A stretch of 64,000 nucleotides of DNA from DATLGB01 sp963740765 (GTDB taxonomy: Bacteria; Actinomycetota; Thermoleophilia; Solirubrobacterales; Solirubrobacteraceae): positions 806,001-870,000 of the forward strand of contig CAVUFN010000016.1 of the NCBI GenBank assembly GCA_963740765.1, read 5' to 3'. Every line of letters starts with the position of its first letter. The first letter of the stretch is position 1. The notes under the pieces were generated by a model. That model was not told the DNA's origin and did not search any database. It was given only the letters and a program-made list of their open reading frames with translations. The translations under genes were made by a program, and so were the position numbers. This document shows positions 48,672 to 59,630 of the stretch, piece by piece.

Positions 48672-49246
48672 GCGTGGGTCAGTGACTGGCGCAGCTGGTT
48701 GACGGTCCAGGCGCCGATCTCCTGCGCCGAGCCGATGTGGAACTCCGTGAACGCGATCGCGGTCACACCGCCGACCTCGGAGAGGCGGACCTCGCCGTGG
48801 GCGTCGACGACCGGTCCGTCGTTGGGCAGCTGCACGTAGATGCGCAGGACGGAGCCGAGCTCGTGCCGGCCGGTGTCGCGGAAACGCATCCCGCCGGCGG
48901 AGATGTCGAGCAGCGAGCCGCGGGTCCCGGGACCCGCGGAGGTCACGGTGACCTCGGCGAAGACGGGCAGCCGGACGGAGGAGCGCCGTTCGGCGCCCGC
49001 GTCGACGTCGGCGAGGCGGAAGCGCAGCTCACCCGGGACCGGGCCGAACTCGACGTGACCGTCCCACCCCATCGGGATCATCCCGTCGAGGAAGGTGAGC
49101 GTGCACTCGTCCGGCAGCGAGTCGGTGAAGGACATCAGCGTCAGCGGCCGCAGGAGCACGAACTGGCCGGCCGCCGCGACCACACGGCAGTCGGCGGCGC
49201 CCGCGCACCACGACAGCACGGCGTCCTGCCCGGGGCGAAGTTTCAT
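48668..49246 (-). CDS. PilZ domain cyclic-di-GMP receptor
   Basis: A 192-residue protein. The N-terminal YcgR-like beta domain (about 5-85) precedes a PilZ domain (about 88-185) with the ligand motif R-x3-R ('ERRSSVRLPVFAEV') and the D-x-S-x2-G box ('LLDISAGGMRFRDTG'), so c-di-GMP binding is expected. It likely controls motility, adhesion or polysaccharide export. No Shine-Dalgarno precedes ATG 49246 (the upstream minus strand is pyrimidine-rich), which may indicate leaderless translation. A diguanylate cyclase is encoded at 20 kb. Convergent with the glycosyltransferase. Confidence 0.92.
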   Translation of the reverse strand: MKLRPGQDAVLSWCAGAADCRVVAAAGQFVLLRPLTLMSFTDSLPDECTLTFLDGMIPMGWDGHVEFGPVPGELRFRLADVDAGAERRSSVRLPVFAEVTVTSAGPGTRGSLLDISAGGMRFRDTGRHELGSVLRIYVQLPNDGPVVDAHGEVRLSEVGGVTAIAFTEFHIGSAQEIGAWTVNQLRQSLTHA

Positions 49247-49339
49247 AGGAGGAAGATCGGCGCGATCGCGGCCGCGCTTGAGCGCGAGGCCTGCGCGGCC
49301 GCCGCGATCGCCGCGCGATGTGGTGGATAGGCTCGCGCC

Positions 49340-51103
49340 GTGATCGTCGACGGCTGGCGCCGCGAGGAACGCGACGGACTGGTCGCCACGTCGATGCGGG
49401 TGCGCTGGAGCGCCGGCGATGTCCGCACCACGATCGCCGTGCCGCCGGAGTACGCCGGCCCGGAGGGGGACGCCTCGCCTTGGGTCGCCGCGCTGCTGCT
49501 GCTCGCCATGACCGTGCACGAGGACCTCGAGATCGACGGCGTCGTCTCCGCGCGGATGCGGCGCGGCCTCGACCGCGTCGCCACGGTCTTCTGCGCGTGG
49601 GACCCGCGCCTGCGTCCGGCACTGGTGACCGACGGCGGCGCGGGCGCGGCGCCGTCCACCCCGGCGGCGGGCGTGATCGGGATGATGTCGCGCGGCGTCG
49701 ACTCGGTCTTCTCCGCCGCCGTCGAGCGCGTCGCCGACCCGCTGACGGCGCTCGTGCACTGGCGCGGGCTCGAACCGCTGCACAGCGCCGCCACTGCGGA
49801 CGCCGAGGAACGGGAGTGCCGGGCGATCGCGGACCGTGTCGGGCTGCCGCTGATCGTCGGCGCCAACGACCTGCGGGCACCGCTGGACCGCCACACCCTC
49901 TACCACGACACTCACGGCAGCGTCCTCGCGGGGCTGGGACTGGCGCTCGCAGGCGGAGCCGGGCGCGTCGTGCTTCCGACCGGGGACTCCGCACGGTCCT
50001 TCGGCCCGATCGGTTCCTCTCCCGCCCTCGACCACTTCTTCAGCACCGAGGCGGTCGCCATCGAGCACGACTTCTCGGGGCACGGGCGCATGGGCAAGGT
50101 GGCGTTGCTCGCCACCCAGCGGCCCGACCTCCTGCCGCATCTGAAGGTCTGTTACCACGAGGACCGCCCGGACAACTGCGGGCGCTGCCCGAAGTGCGTC
50201 ACGACGATGTGCGCGCTCGTCGCAGCCGGCGGGCTGGAGGCGGCGACCGGCTTCCCGCCACTGGACCTCGACGGCGTCCGCGCCCAGCGGCCGAGACCGC
50301 TGCGCACCCGGCACCAGTGGTCGGAGATCGTGCTGGCGCTGGGGACCACCGGCCGTCACGGCGAACTGCGGAGGATCATGGAGCAGACGCTGCGGCGCAC
50401 CGCCGAGGCGCCGCCCTGGATGGATCCGGCCATCGGCTTCGAGACCCGCGCCCACACGCGCGCGGTCGTTCACCTGCAGGACGGGCGACCCGACGTACAG
50501 CCCTCCTACAGCGCCCAGCCGCTGCCGCGGTTCCGGATGCGGGGCGCCGGCGAGGCGCCCGGAGCGCTGCTGCTGCGCAGCGTCGATCTCCGCGCGCGCC
50601 GCCACCGCTACGCCGCCGGCGCGGCACCCCTGGGCGAGCCCGCCGGGGCGCTCGGCGCCTTCGCGGCCGGCGCCGGCGTGCCGCTGCGACTCGACGCGGG
50701 CGGCCTCCCCGTCCACCCGCCATTGCGTCCGGCGCCGAGCGCCGCGGACCGCGCGAAGTGGGTGCTCGCCCCGCTGGCCTTCGCCGCCGTCCCGCTGCGA
50801 TCGCGCGCGCGGGGCGTCGCCGCCCGGGTCCGCGACCTCGCCCGCCCGCGGCGGACCCCAGCCGGCGCGGAGACGGTTGCCGGGGGGCTCCATCCCGAGC
50901 CGGGACCCGGCCGGGTCCCGCTGCTGCTCGCCGACCACCCCGTCCTGCCGGACCGGCTGCTCACGACCCGGGCCGCGGAGGCCGCCGACCTCGGCTATGG
51001 CGAGCCGGTCGTACTCGGCTATCTCGTCGACTGCGCACCCGTGCCGCCGCCCTGCGACGTGCCGTGGGCGCACCGCTACGGGCTGGCGCGGCGCGACTGG
51101 TGA
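49340..51103 (+). CDS. QueC-like PP-loop ATPase with zinc knuckle and extra C-terminal domain
   Basis: A 587-residue protein I assign to the QueC/ExsB-like ATP pyrophosphatase group. Residues 110-300 carry an altered PP-loop 'GMMSRGVDSVFSA' (Ser117-Arg-Gly-Val-Asp-Ser122, normally SGGxDS) and a zinc site C-x8-C-x2-C-x2-C (Cys271, 280, 283, 286), the spacing of QueC. The N-terminus (1-105) and the C-terminal half (about 340-587) are unrecognised; the latter includes many Pro/Ala/Arg repeats. It may activate an amide or nitrile group using ATP. QueD/QueE are absent, so pre-queuosine synthesis is unlikely. Start GTG 49340. Confidence 0.75.
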   Translation: MIVDGWRREERDGLVATSMRVRWSAGDVRTTIAVPPEYAGPEGDASPWVAALLLLAMTVHEDLEIDGVVSARMRRGLDRVATVFCAWDPRLRPALVTDGGAGAAPSTPAAGVIGMMSRGVDSVFSAAVERVADPLTALVHWRGLEPLHSAATADAEERECRAIADRVGLPLIVGANDLRAPLDRHTLYHDTHGSVLAGLGLALAGGAGRVVLPTGDSARSFGPIGSSPALDHFFSTEAVAIEHDFSGHGRMGKVALLATQRPDLLPHLKVCYHEDRPDNCGRCPKCVTTMCALVAAGGLEAATGFPPLDLDGVRAQRPRPLRTRHQWSEIVLALGTTGRHGELRRIMEQTLRRTAEAPPWMDPAIGFETRAHTRAVVHLQDGRPDVQPSYSAQPLPRFRMRGAGEAPGALLLRSVDLRARRHRYAAGAAPLGEPAGALGAFAAGAGVPLRLDAGGLPVHPPLRPAPSAADRAKWVLAPLAFAAVPLRSRARGVAARVRDLARPRRTPAGAETVAGGLHPEPGPGRVPLLLADHPVLPDRLLTTRAAEAADLGYGEPVVLGYLVDCAPVPPPCDVPWAHRYGLARRDW

Positions 51104-51133
51104 AACGACCCGGGGACCCGCCTCCGGCGGCGC

Positions 51134-52903
51134 TTACTCCTCTGGAGCGTCAGCTCGGGCTCCGCCGCCTCCGGCACCCCGCTTGCGCAGCGGGGCGAAC
51201 TCCGCCCACGGCCGGGTGTTGGCGACCTGCTCGGGCGTGAGCCAGGCGCGCCGGGCCGTGGCGATCCCCCAGCGCGTGATGTCCATCGTGTTGACGCCGT
51301 GGGCGTCGGAGTCGATCACGATCATCACGCCCGCCGCGGCCGCCGCGCGCGCGTGGACGTCGTCGAGGTCGCGGCGGTCGCCGGCCGAGTTGATCTCGAG
51401 CATCGTCCCGGTGCGCGCGGCCGCCTCGATCAGCTTGTGCACGTCGAGCGCGTAGGGCGGCCGCGTCTGGATCTTGCGGCCGGTCGGGTGCCCGATCGCG
51501 TCGACCCACGGGTGCTCGCAGGCGGCGACCATGCGCGCGGTCATCTCCTTGGTCGCCATCCCGAAGGAGGTGTGCACGGAGGCGACGACCCAGTCGAGCT
51601 CGGCGAGCAGGTCGTCCTCGTAGTCGAGTGAGCCGTCCGGGAGGATGTTGACCTCCGAGCCGATCAGCAGCTCGAAGCCGTCGAGCGTCGCGTTGATCGC
51701 GCGGACCCTCTCGATCTGCTCGCGCAGTGCCTCGGGGGTGACGTTCATGCCGAAGCCCATCGAGGCAGAGTGGTCGGTGATGGCGAGGTACTGCAGACCG
51801 CGCTTGATGGCGCGCTCGGCCATCTCCTCGACCGAGTTGCGGCCGTCGGAGGCGGTCGTGTGGCAGTGCAGGTCGCCGCGCAGGTCCTCGACGGTGATGA
51901 GCGCGGGGAGCTCGTCCGCGCGCGCAGCCTCCAGCTCGCCGCGCCCCTCGCGCAGCTCCGGCGGGACCCACGCGTAGCCGAGCGTCGCGTAGACCTCCTC
52001 CTCGGACGCGCAGCGGATCGTCTCCCCGCTGGAGTCGTCCACGATCCCGTACTGGGACACGTGGAAGCCCTTGCGCACGGCCGCCTCGCGCAGCTGCACG
52101 TTGTGGGCCTTCGAGCCGGTGAGGTGCTGGAGGACGTTCCCGAACTGGTCCGGCTCGACCACCTGCAGGTCGACCTTCATGCCGGTGTGCGTCGTCGCCT
52201 TCACCGCGTTGTCGCCGGGCGTCCCGGCGGACTCGATCAGGTCGAGGTCGGCGAGCGCGCCACACAGCGCGCCGGGATCGTCGGCGGTGGCGATCAGGTC
52301 GATGTCCTTGACCGAGTCGGTCAGGCGCCGAGCGGAACCGGCGATCTCGACCTGGTGGACGCCGTCGACGCGCCGCAGCGCCGCGGCGATCTGCTCGGCG
52401 AGACCGAGCGCGCGGGTGAGCAATACGCGCGGGGCCGGCCCACCCTCCTCGGTGTCGGCGAGGGTCTGGAGCAGCGTCTCCTGGACCCGCTTGCCGAACC
52501 CGCGCAGCCCCGCGATCTGGTCGGCCTCGGCGGCGGCCCGCAGGGCCTCGAGCGAGTCGATGCCCAGCTCGTCGTGCAGCCGCCGTGCGCGCTTGGGCCC
52601 GAAGCCCGGCAGGTGCATGACCGCGAGCAGCCCGCTCGGGAACTTCTCGCGCAGCTTGACCGACTGCGGCATGTCACCGTCCGCAACGAGCGCGCGCAGC
52701 TTGGCGTCGAGTGTCTTGCCGATGCCGGGCAGGGTGGTCGCCTTGCCCTGCTCGGTGAGCTCGGCGACGGAGACCGACGCGTCCCGGATCGACCGCGCCG
52801 CGTTGCGGTAGGCGATCACCCGGTAGGTGTCGGCACCGTCGAGCTCGTAGAGGTCGCCGAGCTCGTCGAAGGCCTGTGCGATGGCGGCGTTGGTCAAAGC
52901 CAC
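51134..52903 (-). CDS. polX: DNA polymerase X with PHP exonuclease domain
   Basis: A 589-residue PolX repair polymerase. N-terminal helix-hairpin-helix part (1-150: 'TLPGIGKTLDAKLRALVADG', 'LPGFGPKRARRLHDEL'). Nucleotidyltransferase core with 'EIAGSARRLTDSVKDIDLIATA' (GSxRR and the DxD pair) and a third Asp in 'MKVDLQVV'. C-terminal PHP domain from about 335: 'RGDLHCHTTASDGRNSVEE', 'ITDHSASMG', 'IGSEVNILPDG', 'VIDSDAHG', giving metal ligands. It fills short gaps and has 3'-5' exonuclease/AP activities. Divergent from the glycosyltransferase gene at 52924. Confidence 0.95.
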   Translation of the reverse strand: MALTNAAIAQAFDELGDLYELDGADTYRVIAYRNAARSIRDASVSVAELTEQGKATTLPGIGKTLDAKLRALVADGDMPQSVKLREKFPSGLLAVMHLPGFGPKRARRLHDELGIDSLEALRAAAEADQIAGLRGFGKRVQETLLQTLADTEEGGPAPRVLLTRALGLAEQIAAALRRVDGVHQVEIAGSARRLTDSVKDIDLIATADDPGALCGALADLDLIESAGTPGDNAVKATTHTGMKVDLQVVEPDQFGNVLQHLTGSKAHNVQLREAAVRKGFHVSQYGIVDDSSGETIRCASEEEVYATLGYAWVPPELREGRGELEAARADELPALITVEDLRGDLHCHTTASDGRNSVEEMAERAIKRGLQYLAITDHSASMGFGMNVTPEALREQIERVRAINATLDGFELLIGSEVNILPDGSLDYEDDLLAELDWVVASVHTSFGMATKEMTARMVAACEHPWVDAIGHPTGRKIQTRPPYALDVHKLIEAAARTGTMLEINSAGDRRDLDDVHARAAAAAGVMIVIDSDAHGVNTMDITRWGIATARRAWLTPEQVANTRPWAEFAPLRKRGAGGGGARADAPEE

Positions 52904-52923
52904 GCTCCTAAGCTATCTCGCCC

Positions 52924-53610
52924 TTGAACCCCTGGGTCGTCCTGCCGACGTACAACGAGGCGGAGTCCGTTGCGAACGTGGTCGGCGGCGTGCGCGCGGC
53001 GCTGCCCGAGGCCCGCGTGCTGGTCGTCGACGACAGCTCACCGGACGGAACGGGTGCGATCGCGTCCGCCCTCGACGGCGTCGAGGTGCTGTCGCGCCCG
53101 GCGAAGAGCGGGCTCGGCGCCGCGTACGTCGCGGGCTTCGCCCACGCCCTCGCCGGCGGCGCGAGCGAGGTGTTCGAGATGGACGCCGACGGCTCCCACG
53201 CCGCCGCCGACCTGCCCCGGCTGCTGGCCGCAGTCCGCGGCGGAGCCGACCTCGCCCTGGGCTCGCGCTACGTCCCCGGCGGGGGCGTCGAGAACTGGCC
53301 GCTGCTGCGCCGCGCCGTCTCCCGGGGTGGCTGCGTGTATGCGCGCGCCGTCCTGCGGGTCCCGGTCCGCGACCTCACCGGCGGTTTCAAGTGCTTCCGC
53401 GCGAGCGCCCTGGAGGCCGTCGACTTCGCCTCCGTGCGCGCGCACGGGTACGCGTTCCAGGTCGAGCTGACCTACCGCGCCCTGCGTCGCGGGCTGCGCG
53501 TGACCGAGCTGCCGATCACGTTCCGAGAGCGCGAGGTCGGCACCTCGAAGATGACACCCGCGATCGCGCTGGAGGCGGCCTGGCGCGTTCCCCTCCTGCG
53601 CTTGGGGTAA
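52924..53610 (+). CDS. Polyprenol-phosphate mannosyltransferase (Dpm1-like GT2)
   Basis: A 228-residue GT2 enzyme. Opening 'WVVLPTYNEAESVANVV', then 'LVVDDSSPDGTG' and the DxD-like 'EMDADGSHAAADLP'. Next 'LTGGFKCFRASALEAVDF' and 'AFQVELTYRALRRGLRVTELPITFRERE' match Ppm1/Dpm1 polyprenol monophosphomannose synthases. It transfers mannose or glucose to polyprenol phosphate for later glycan building outside the cell. The start is TTG 52924. The enzyme lacks the membrane anchor found in some Ppm1 fusions. Confidence 0.9.
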   Translation: MNPWVVLPTYNEAESVANVVGGVRAALPEARVLVVDDSSPDGTGAIASALDGVEVLSRPAKSGLGAAYVAGFAHALAGGASEVFEMDADGSHAAADLPRLLAAVRGGADLALGSRYVPGGGVENWPLLRRAVSRGGCVYARAVLRVPVRDLTGGFKCFRASALEAVDFASVRAHGYAFQVELTYRALRRGLRVTELPITFREREVGTSKMTPAIALEAAWRVPLLRLG

Positions 53611-53642
53611 CGCGCGGCTCGTCCCCTGCCGATGGACGGAGG

Positions 53643-54350
53643 GTGAAGGCGGTCAACACGGAACAGCTCGCGCTCGTCCAGGGCTGGGACCACACGAAGG
53701 CCACCTTGCGCGACTGGAACGACCGGCCGGGGACCGTCCTGATCCCGTGGCTGCGCATGAGCCTCGCCGTCGCCGTGCTGCTGCTGCTCAGCACCTACGC
53801 GGTCGCGCGCCTCTCGCCGGCCGACCCGTACTCGCTGCTCGAGTTCCCGGGCGTGACCCGCCCGTCGCATCCCGGGGACTACGGCTGGGTGCTGCTGCGC
53901 AACTCGCTCGTGCTGCTGCTGCACGCCCTCGCCTGCGTGGCGGGATTCATCGCCGGCTCGTCGCTGCCCGCCATCGCCGGCGGCTACAGCGGCTGGTATC
54001 GCAAGGCCCACGAGGTCGCGCAGCCGCTCGCGATCGGGTTCGTGATCGCGGCGACCCTGTTCTCGCTGGCCACCCAGGCCTACTACCTGGGCGGTACCGC
54101 CGCGATGCTCGCCTCCCAGTGGCAGATCGGCCCGGGCAGCCTGCTGCTGGTCATCTCACTGCACGCGATCCCCGAGCTGACCGCGCTGTTCCTCCCCCTC
54201 GCCGCCTGGACGATGGCGAGCCGCCAGGGCCGCTGGCAGGATCTGCTGGCGGCGACGTTCGCCACCACCGCGGTCGCGGTCCCGATGCTGCTCGCTGCGG
54301 CCGCGATCGAGGTCTGGGTGACGCCCGACGTGCTCCGGGCCGTCATCTGA
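53643..54350 (+). CDS. SpoIIM/DUF95-like membrane protein
   Basis: A 235-residue protein with five or six helices: 'LRMSLAVAVLLLLSTYAVAR', 'VLLRNSLVLLLHALACVAGFIAGSSL', 'PLAIGFVIAATLFSLATQAY', and the DUF95 signature 'LLLVISLHAIPELTALFLPLAAW'. SpoIIM homologues outside spore formers are of unknown role. Start GTG 53643 is immediately after a GGAGG, which is too close for a good site, so the start is not certain. Followed 23 bases later by thioredoxin. Confidence 0.8.
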   Translation: MKAVNTEQLALVQGWDHTKATLRDWNDRPGTVLIPWLRMSLAVAVLLLLSTYAVARLSPADPYSLLEFPGVTRPSHPGDYGWVLLRNSLVLLLHALACVAGFIAGSSLPAIAGGYSGWYRKAHEVAQPLAIGFVIAATLFSLATQAYYLGGTAAMLASQWQIGPGSLLLVISLHAIPELTALFLPLAAWTMASRQGRWQDLLAATFATTAVAVPMLLAAAAIEVWVTPDVLRAVI

Positions 54351-54373
54351 GGGTCGCTATACTTCCTGAAGCA

Positions 54374-54697
54374 ATGGCCGACATCACCGAAGTCACCGAC
54401 ACCAACTTCCAAGCCGAGGTCCTCGAGGCCGACAAGCCCACGCTGGTCGACTTCTGGGCCCCCTGGTGCGGCCCCTGCCGCATGGTCGCGCCCGTCCTCG
54501 AGCAGATCGCGTCCGAGCGCCAGGACCTCAACATCGTGAAGCTCAACGTCGACGACAACAAGGTCACGGCCGAGCAGTTCGGCGTCCTGTCGATCCCGAC
54601 GCTGATCCTCTTCAAGGATGGCGCTCCCGCCGCGAAGGTCATCGGCGCGCTGCCCAAGAAGCGCCTCGAGGCCGAGCTCGAGCCCGCGCTCGCGTAA
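54374..54697 (+). CDS. trxA: Thioredoxin
   Basis: A 107-residue thioredoxin with the active-site 'FWAPWCGPCRMVAPVLEQIA' (WCGPC) and cis-Pro in 'VLSIPTLILFKDG'. It reduces protein disulphides in the cytosol and is recycled by thioredoxin reductase (not in the window). Normal length. It uses Cys, not selenocysteine, at the active site. Start ATG 54374 follows GAAGCA. Confidence 0.97.
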   Translation: MADITEVTDTNFQAEVLEADKPTLVDFWAPWCGPCRMVAPVLEQIASERQDLNIVKLNVDDNKVTAEQFGVLSIPTLILFKDGAPAAKVIGALPKKRLEAELEPALA

Positions 54698-55067
54698 GTC
54701 CGCGTTTTCGGATCAAATCCTGCGGGCATCTAGTCCGCATGCTGACTTCTGAGGAGCTCGGTCCCGGAGCAGTCTGCGTCCACGTCGAGGGCGAACTCGA
54801 CGCGGCGCATGCCTACGGATTCGACGACGCACTCTGCACTGCCGAGGCCGATGGCCTCGACACCCTGGTCATCGACCTGCGCCAGGTCTCCTTCATCGAC
54901 TCGGCCGGGCTGGCCCGCATCATCGCGGCCAGCCGCCGCGCCCGCCGCAACGGCCACACGCTCGCCGTGGTCCGCGGCTGCCGCCCGCTCGAGCGCCTGC
55001 GCGCGCTCGGCGCGACGGACGTGCAGTGGGACCTTGTCGCGGACCCTCGCGACGTCGTGACCGCCGA

Positions 55068-58118
<3,051 letters not shown>

Positions 58119-58128
58119 CCCTTCAAAG

Positions 58129-58671
58129 CTAGTCGGGGAGCGAGCCCAGGCCGTGGCGGTAGGTGCCGTCGCGGTCCCAGAAGTCGACGGTGAACGACCC
58201 GTCGGGCCGGTCGCCGAAGCGCGCGCGCAGCTGGCCTTCGCGATCCCACTCCTCGACGCAGACCGTGCGGTCGGGGCGCTCGCCGAGGCGGCCGCGGACG
58301 TTGCCGCGATCGTCGAGCAGCTCGACGCCGGTCGAGCCGTCGGGCCACACGCCCAGGCCGACGCGGTAGTGGCCGTCGCCGTCCCACAGCTCCACAGAGG
58401 CGTCGCGGTCCGGGGCCGGGCCGTGGCCGACGAGGATGCGGTGCCGGCCCTCCGCGTCCCAGACAGCCAGACCGCCGGGGCCTTGCTCCTTGATCTCGAC
58501 CCGCTGGTTGCCGTCCGGGTCGATCAGGTCGACGGAACCCGGCTTGACGAGCACGCGGACGTGACCCTCGCCGTCGCGCAGCGCGAGCAGGCCACCGCCA
58601 TCGGGACCCACGGTGAGCGTCGCGCGGACGTTGCCATCGTCGTCGACCAGGTCGAAGCTGGTGTCACGCAA
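58129..58671 (-). CDS. Eight-repeat DxxGxxR protein of unknown function
   Basis: A 180-residue protein built of eight copies of a short unit. D-x-x-G-x-x-R occurs with Asp at residues 10, 33, 51, 72, 97, 120, 143 and 166 (spacing 18-25, then a steady 23). The second half adds 'LG.RPDGS' after each Arg. It is beta-rich, charged, and lacks a signal or membrane helix, suggesting a stacked beta-hairpin or solenoid protein. Start TTG 58671 overlaps the YceI stop by 8 bases, and its end is 10 bases from ileS, so it is in the same operon. I do not recognise the family. Confidence 0.75.
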   Translation of the reverse strand: MRDTSFDLVDDDGNVRATLTVGPDGGGLLALRDGEGHVRVLVKPGSVDLIDPDGNQRVEIKEQGPGGLAVWDAEGRHRILVGHGPAPDRDASVELWDGDGHYRVGLGVWPDGSTGVELLDDRGNVRGRLGERPDRTVCVEEWDREGQLRARFGDRPDGSFTVDFWDRDGTYRHGLGSLPD

Positions 58672-59107
58672 GGCGCCCCTCGACCCGCACGTCGTCGGCG
58701 ACCTTGAGCGTCCCGAACAGCGCCGAGTAGGGCTTCATGCCCCACCGCGTCTGGGTGATGACCGCCTCGCCTCCGGTGTCGGTGACGGTCGCGCTGACCG
58801 GGTGGGTCTGCCCGTTGAGGGTGAGCTGCCCGTCCTCGTAGCGGATCGGCCTGCCGAGCAGGACCTCCTCGCGGATGGTCTGCTCGATGTTGCGCAGGTC
58901 GTCGTCGTCGAGGGACTTCATGCCCCCCGTCCCCTCGATCACCTTCAGGGAGTCGGGGTCGGCGGTCAGCGTCAGCTTCCCGTCCGCGACGGTCGCCTCC
59001 CACTGCGTCACCTCGATGCGGAGGTCGTGCCCTGCCTTGGCCGCGGCTCCGGCGCGCTTCGTGTGGATCGTCAGCGTGGCATTCTGCGGTCCGTAGGTCC
59101 CATCCAT
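58664..59107 (-). CDS. YceI family protein (cytosolic)
   Basis: A 147-residue protein. It shows the YceI lipocalin-like pattern: 'TLTIHTKRAGAAAKAGHDLRIEVTQWEATV' (the conserved 'AGHDL') and 'VTDTGGEAVITQTRWGMKPYSALFGTLKVADDVRVEG' (WGMKPYxA). YceI proteins bind isoprenoids or lipids. No signal peptide, so it is a cytosolic version. ATG 59107 (MDGTYGP) is used. Divergent from the CoxG-like gene, whose Shine-Dalgarno AGGAGG at 59108-59113 sits right at this start. Confidence 0.85.
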   Translation of the reverse strand: MDGTYGPQNATLTIHTKRAGAAAKAGHDLRIEVTQWEATVADGKLTLTADPDSLKVIEGTGGMKSLDDDDLRNIEQTIREEVLLGRPIRYEDGQLTLNGQTHPVSATVTDTGGEAVITQTRWGMKPYSALFGTLKVADDVRVEGRLA

Positions 59108-59125
59108 AGGAGGTATTGGAGCACG

Positions 59126-59554
59126 ATGGTCACGCTTGAGCACGCTTTCTCCACGGGGAAGGGCACCGACGACAACTGGAACGCCGTCCTCGACCTCGAT
59201 CGCATCGTCCCCTGCGTGCAGGGCGGCAAGGTCATCGAGCGCACCAGCGACGAGGCCGCGCGCGCCGAGATCAAGGTCAAGATGGGCGCGATGTCGATGA
59301 CGTTCGCCGGCACGGTGACCATCGCCGAGCGCGACGACGCGGCGCACCGCGCCCTCTTCGTCGTCAAGTCGCGCGAGAAGGCCGGTGGCGGCCAGGCGGA
59401 CGCGAACGTGACCGTCACGCTCGAGGGCGACGGCGGCACGATCCGCACCGAGGCCTCGATGCGCGGCAAGGTCGCGTCGATGGGCGAGGGCATGGTCGAG
59501 ACCGTCCTCGACGCGATGATCACCGACTTCGCGAACAACCTGAAGCAGATCTGA
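59126..59554 (+). CDS. CoxG/SRPBCC-family protein
   Basis: A 142-residue SRPBCC (START-like) protein of the CoxG group. The fold-defining run is 'AVLDLDRIVPCVQGGKVIE', 'AEIKVKMGAMSMTFAGTVTI', and the C-terminal 'VASMGEGMVETVLDAMITDFANNLKQ' helix. In CO dehydrogenase operons CoxG anchors the enzyme to the membrane, but many stand-alone copies exist with other roles. No CO dehydrogenase genes are here. AGGAGG at 59108 and GGAG at 59118 precede ATG 59126. A strong hairpin follows it. Confidence 0.88.
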   Translation: MVTLEHAFSTGKGTDDNWNAVLDLDRIVPCVQGGKVIERTSDEAARAEIKVKMGAMSMTFAGTVTIAERDDAAHRALFVVKSREKAGGGQADANVTVTLEGDGGTIRTEASMRGKVASMGEGMVETVLDAMITDFANNLKQI

Positions 59555-59574
59555 GGTCGTCCGGGCGGACGACC
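59555..59574 (+). terminator. Hairpin after the CoxG-like gene
   Basis: GGTCGTCC, loop GGGC, GGACGACC: perfect 8-base stem directly after the TGA stop. Confidence 0.6.
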
Positions 59575-59630
59575 GCGGATCATCATCGCGCCCGACGACG
59601 GCCGACGTGGCGGCCCGCAGCATGCCGCCC

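Noticed and set aside
49247..49252. AGGAGG on the plus strand as a ribosome site
   Set aside because: No credible start codon follows at the right distance; the nearest gene starts at 49340.
48668..51073. An 801-codon open frame on the minus strand
   Set aside because: Only its last 192 codons (PilZ gene, from 49246) look like protein; the rest is antisense to the QueC-like gene.
58119..58128. T-box leader for ileS
   Set aside because: Only 10 bases separate ileS from the upstream gene, too short for a T-box.
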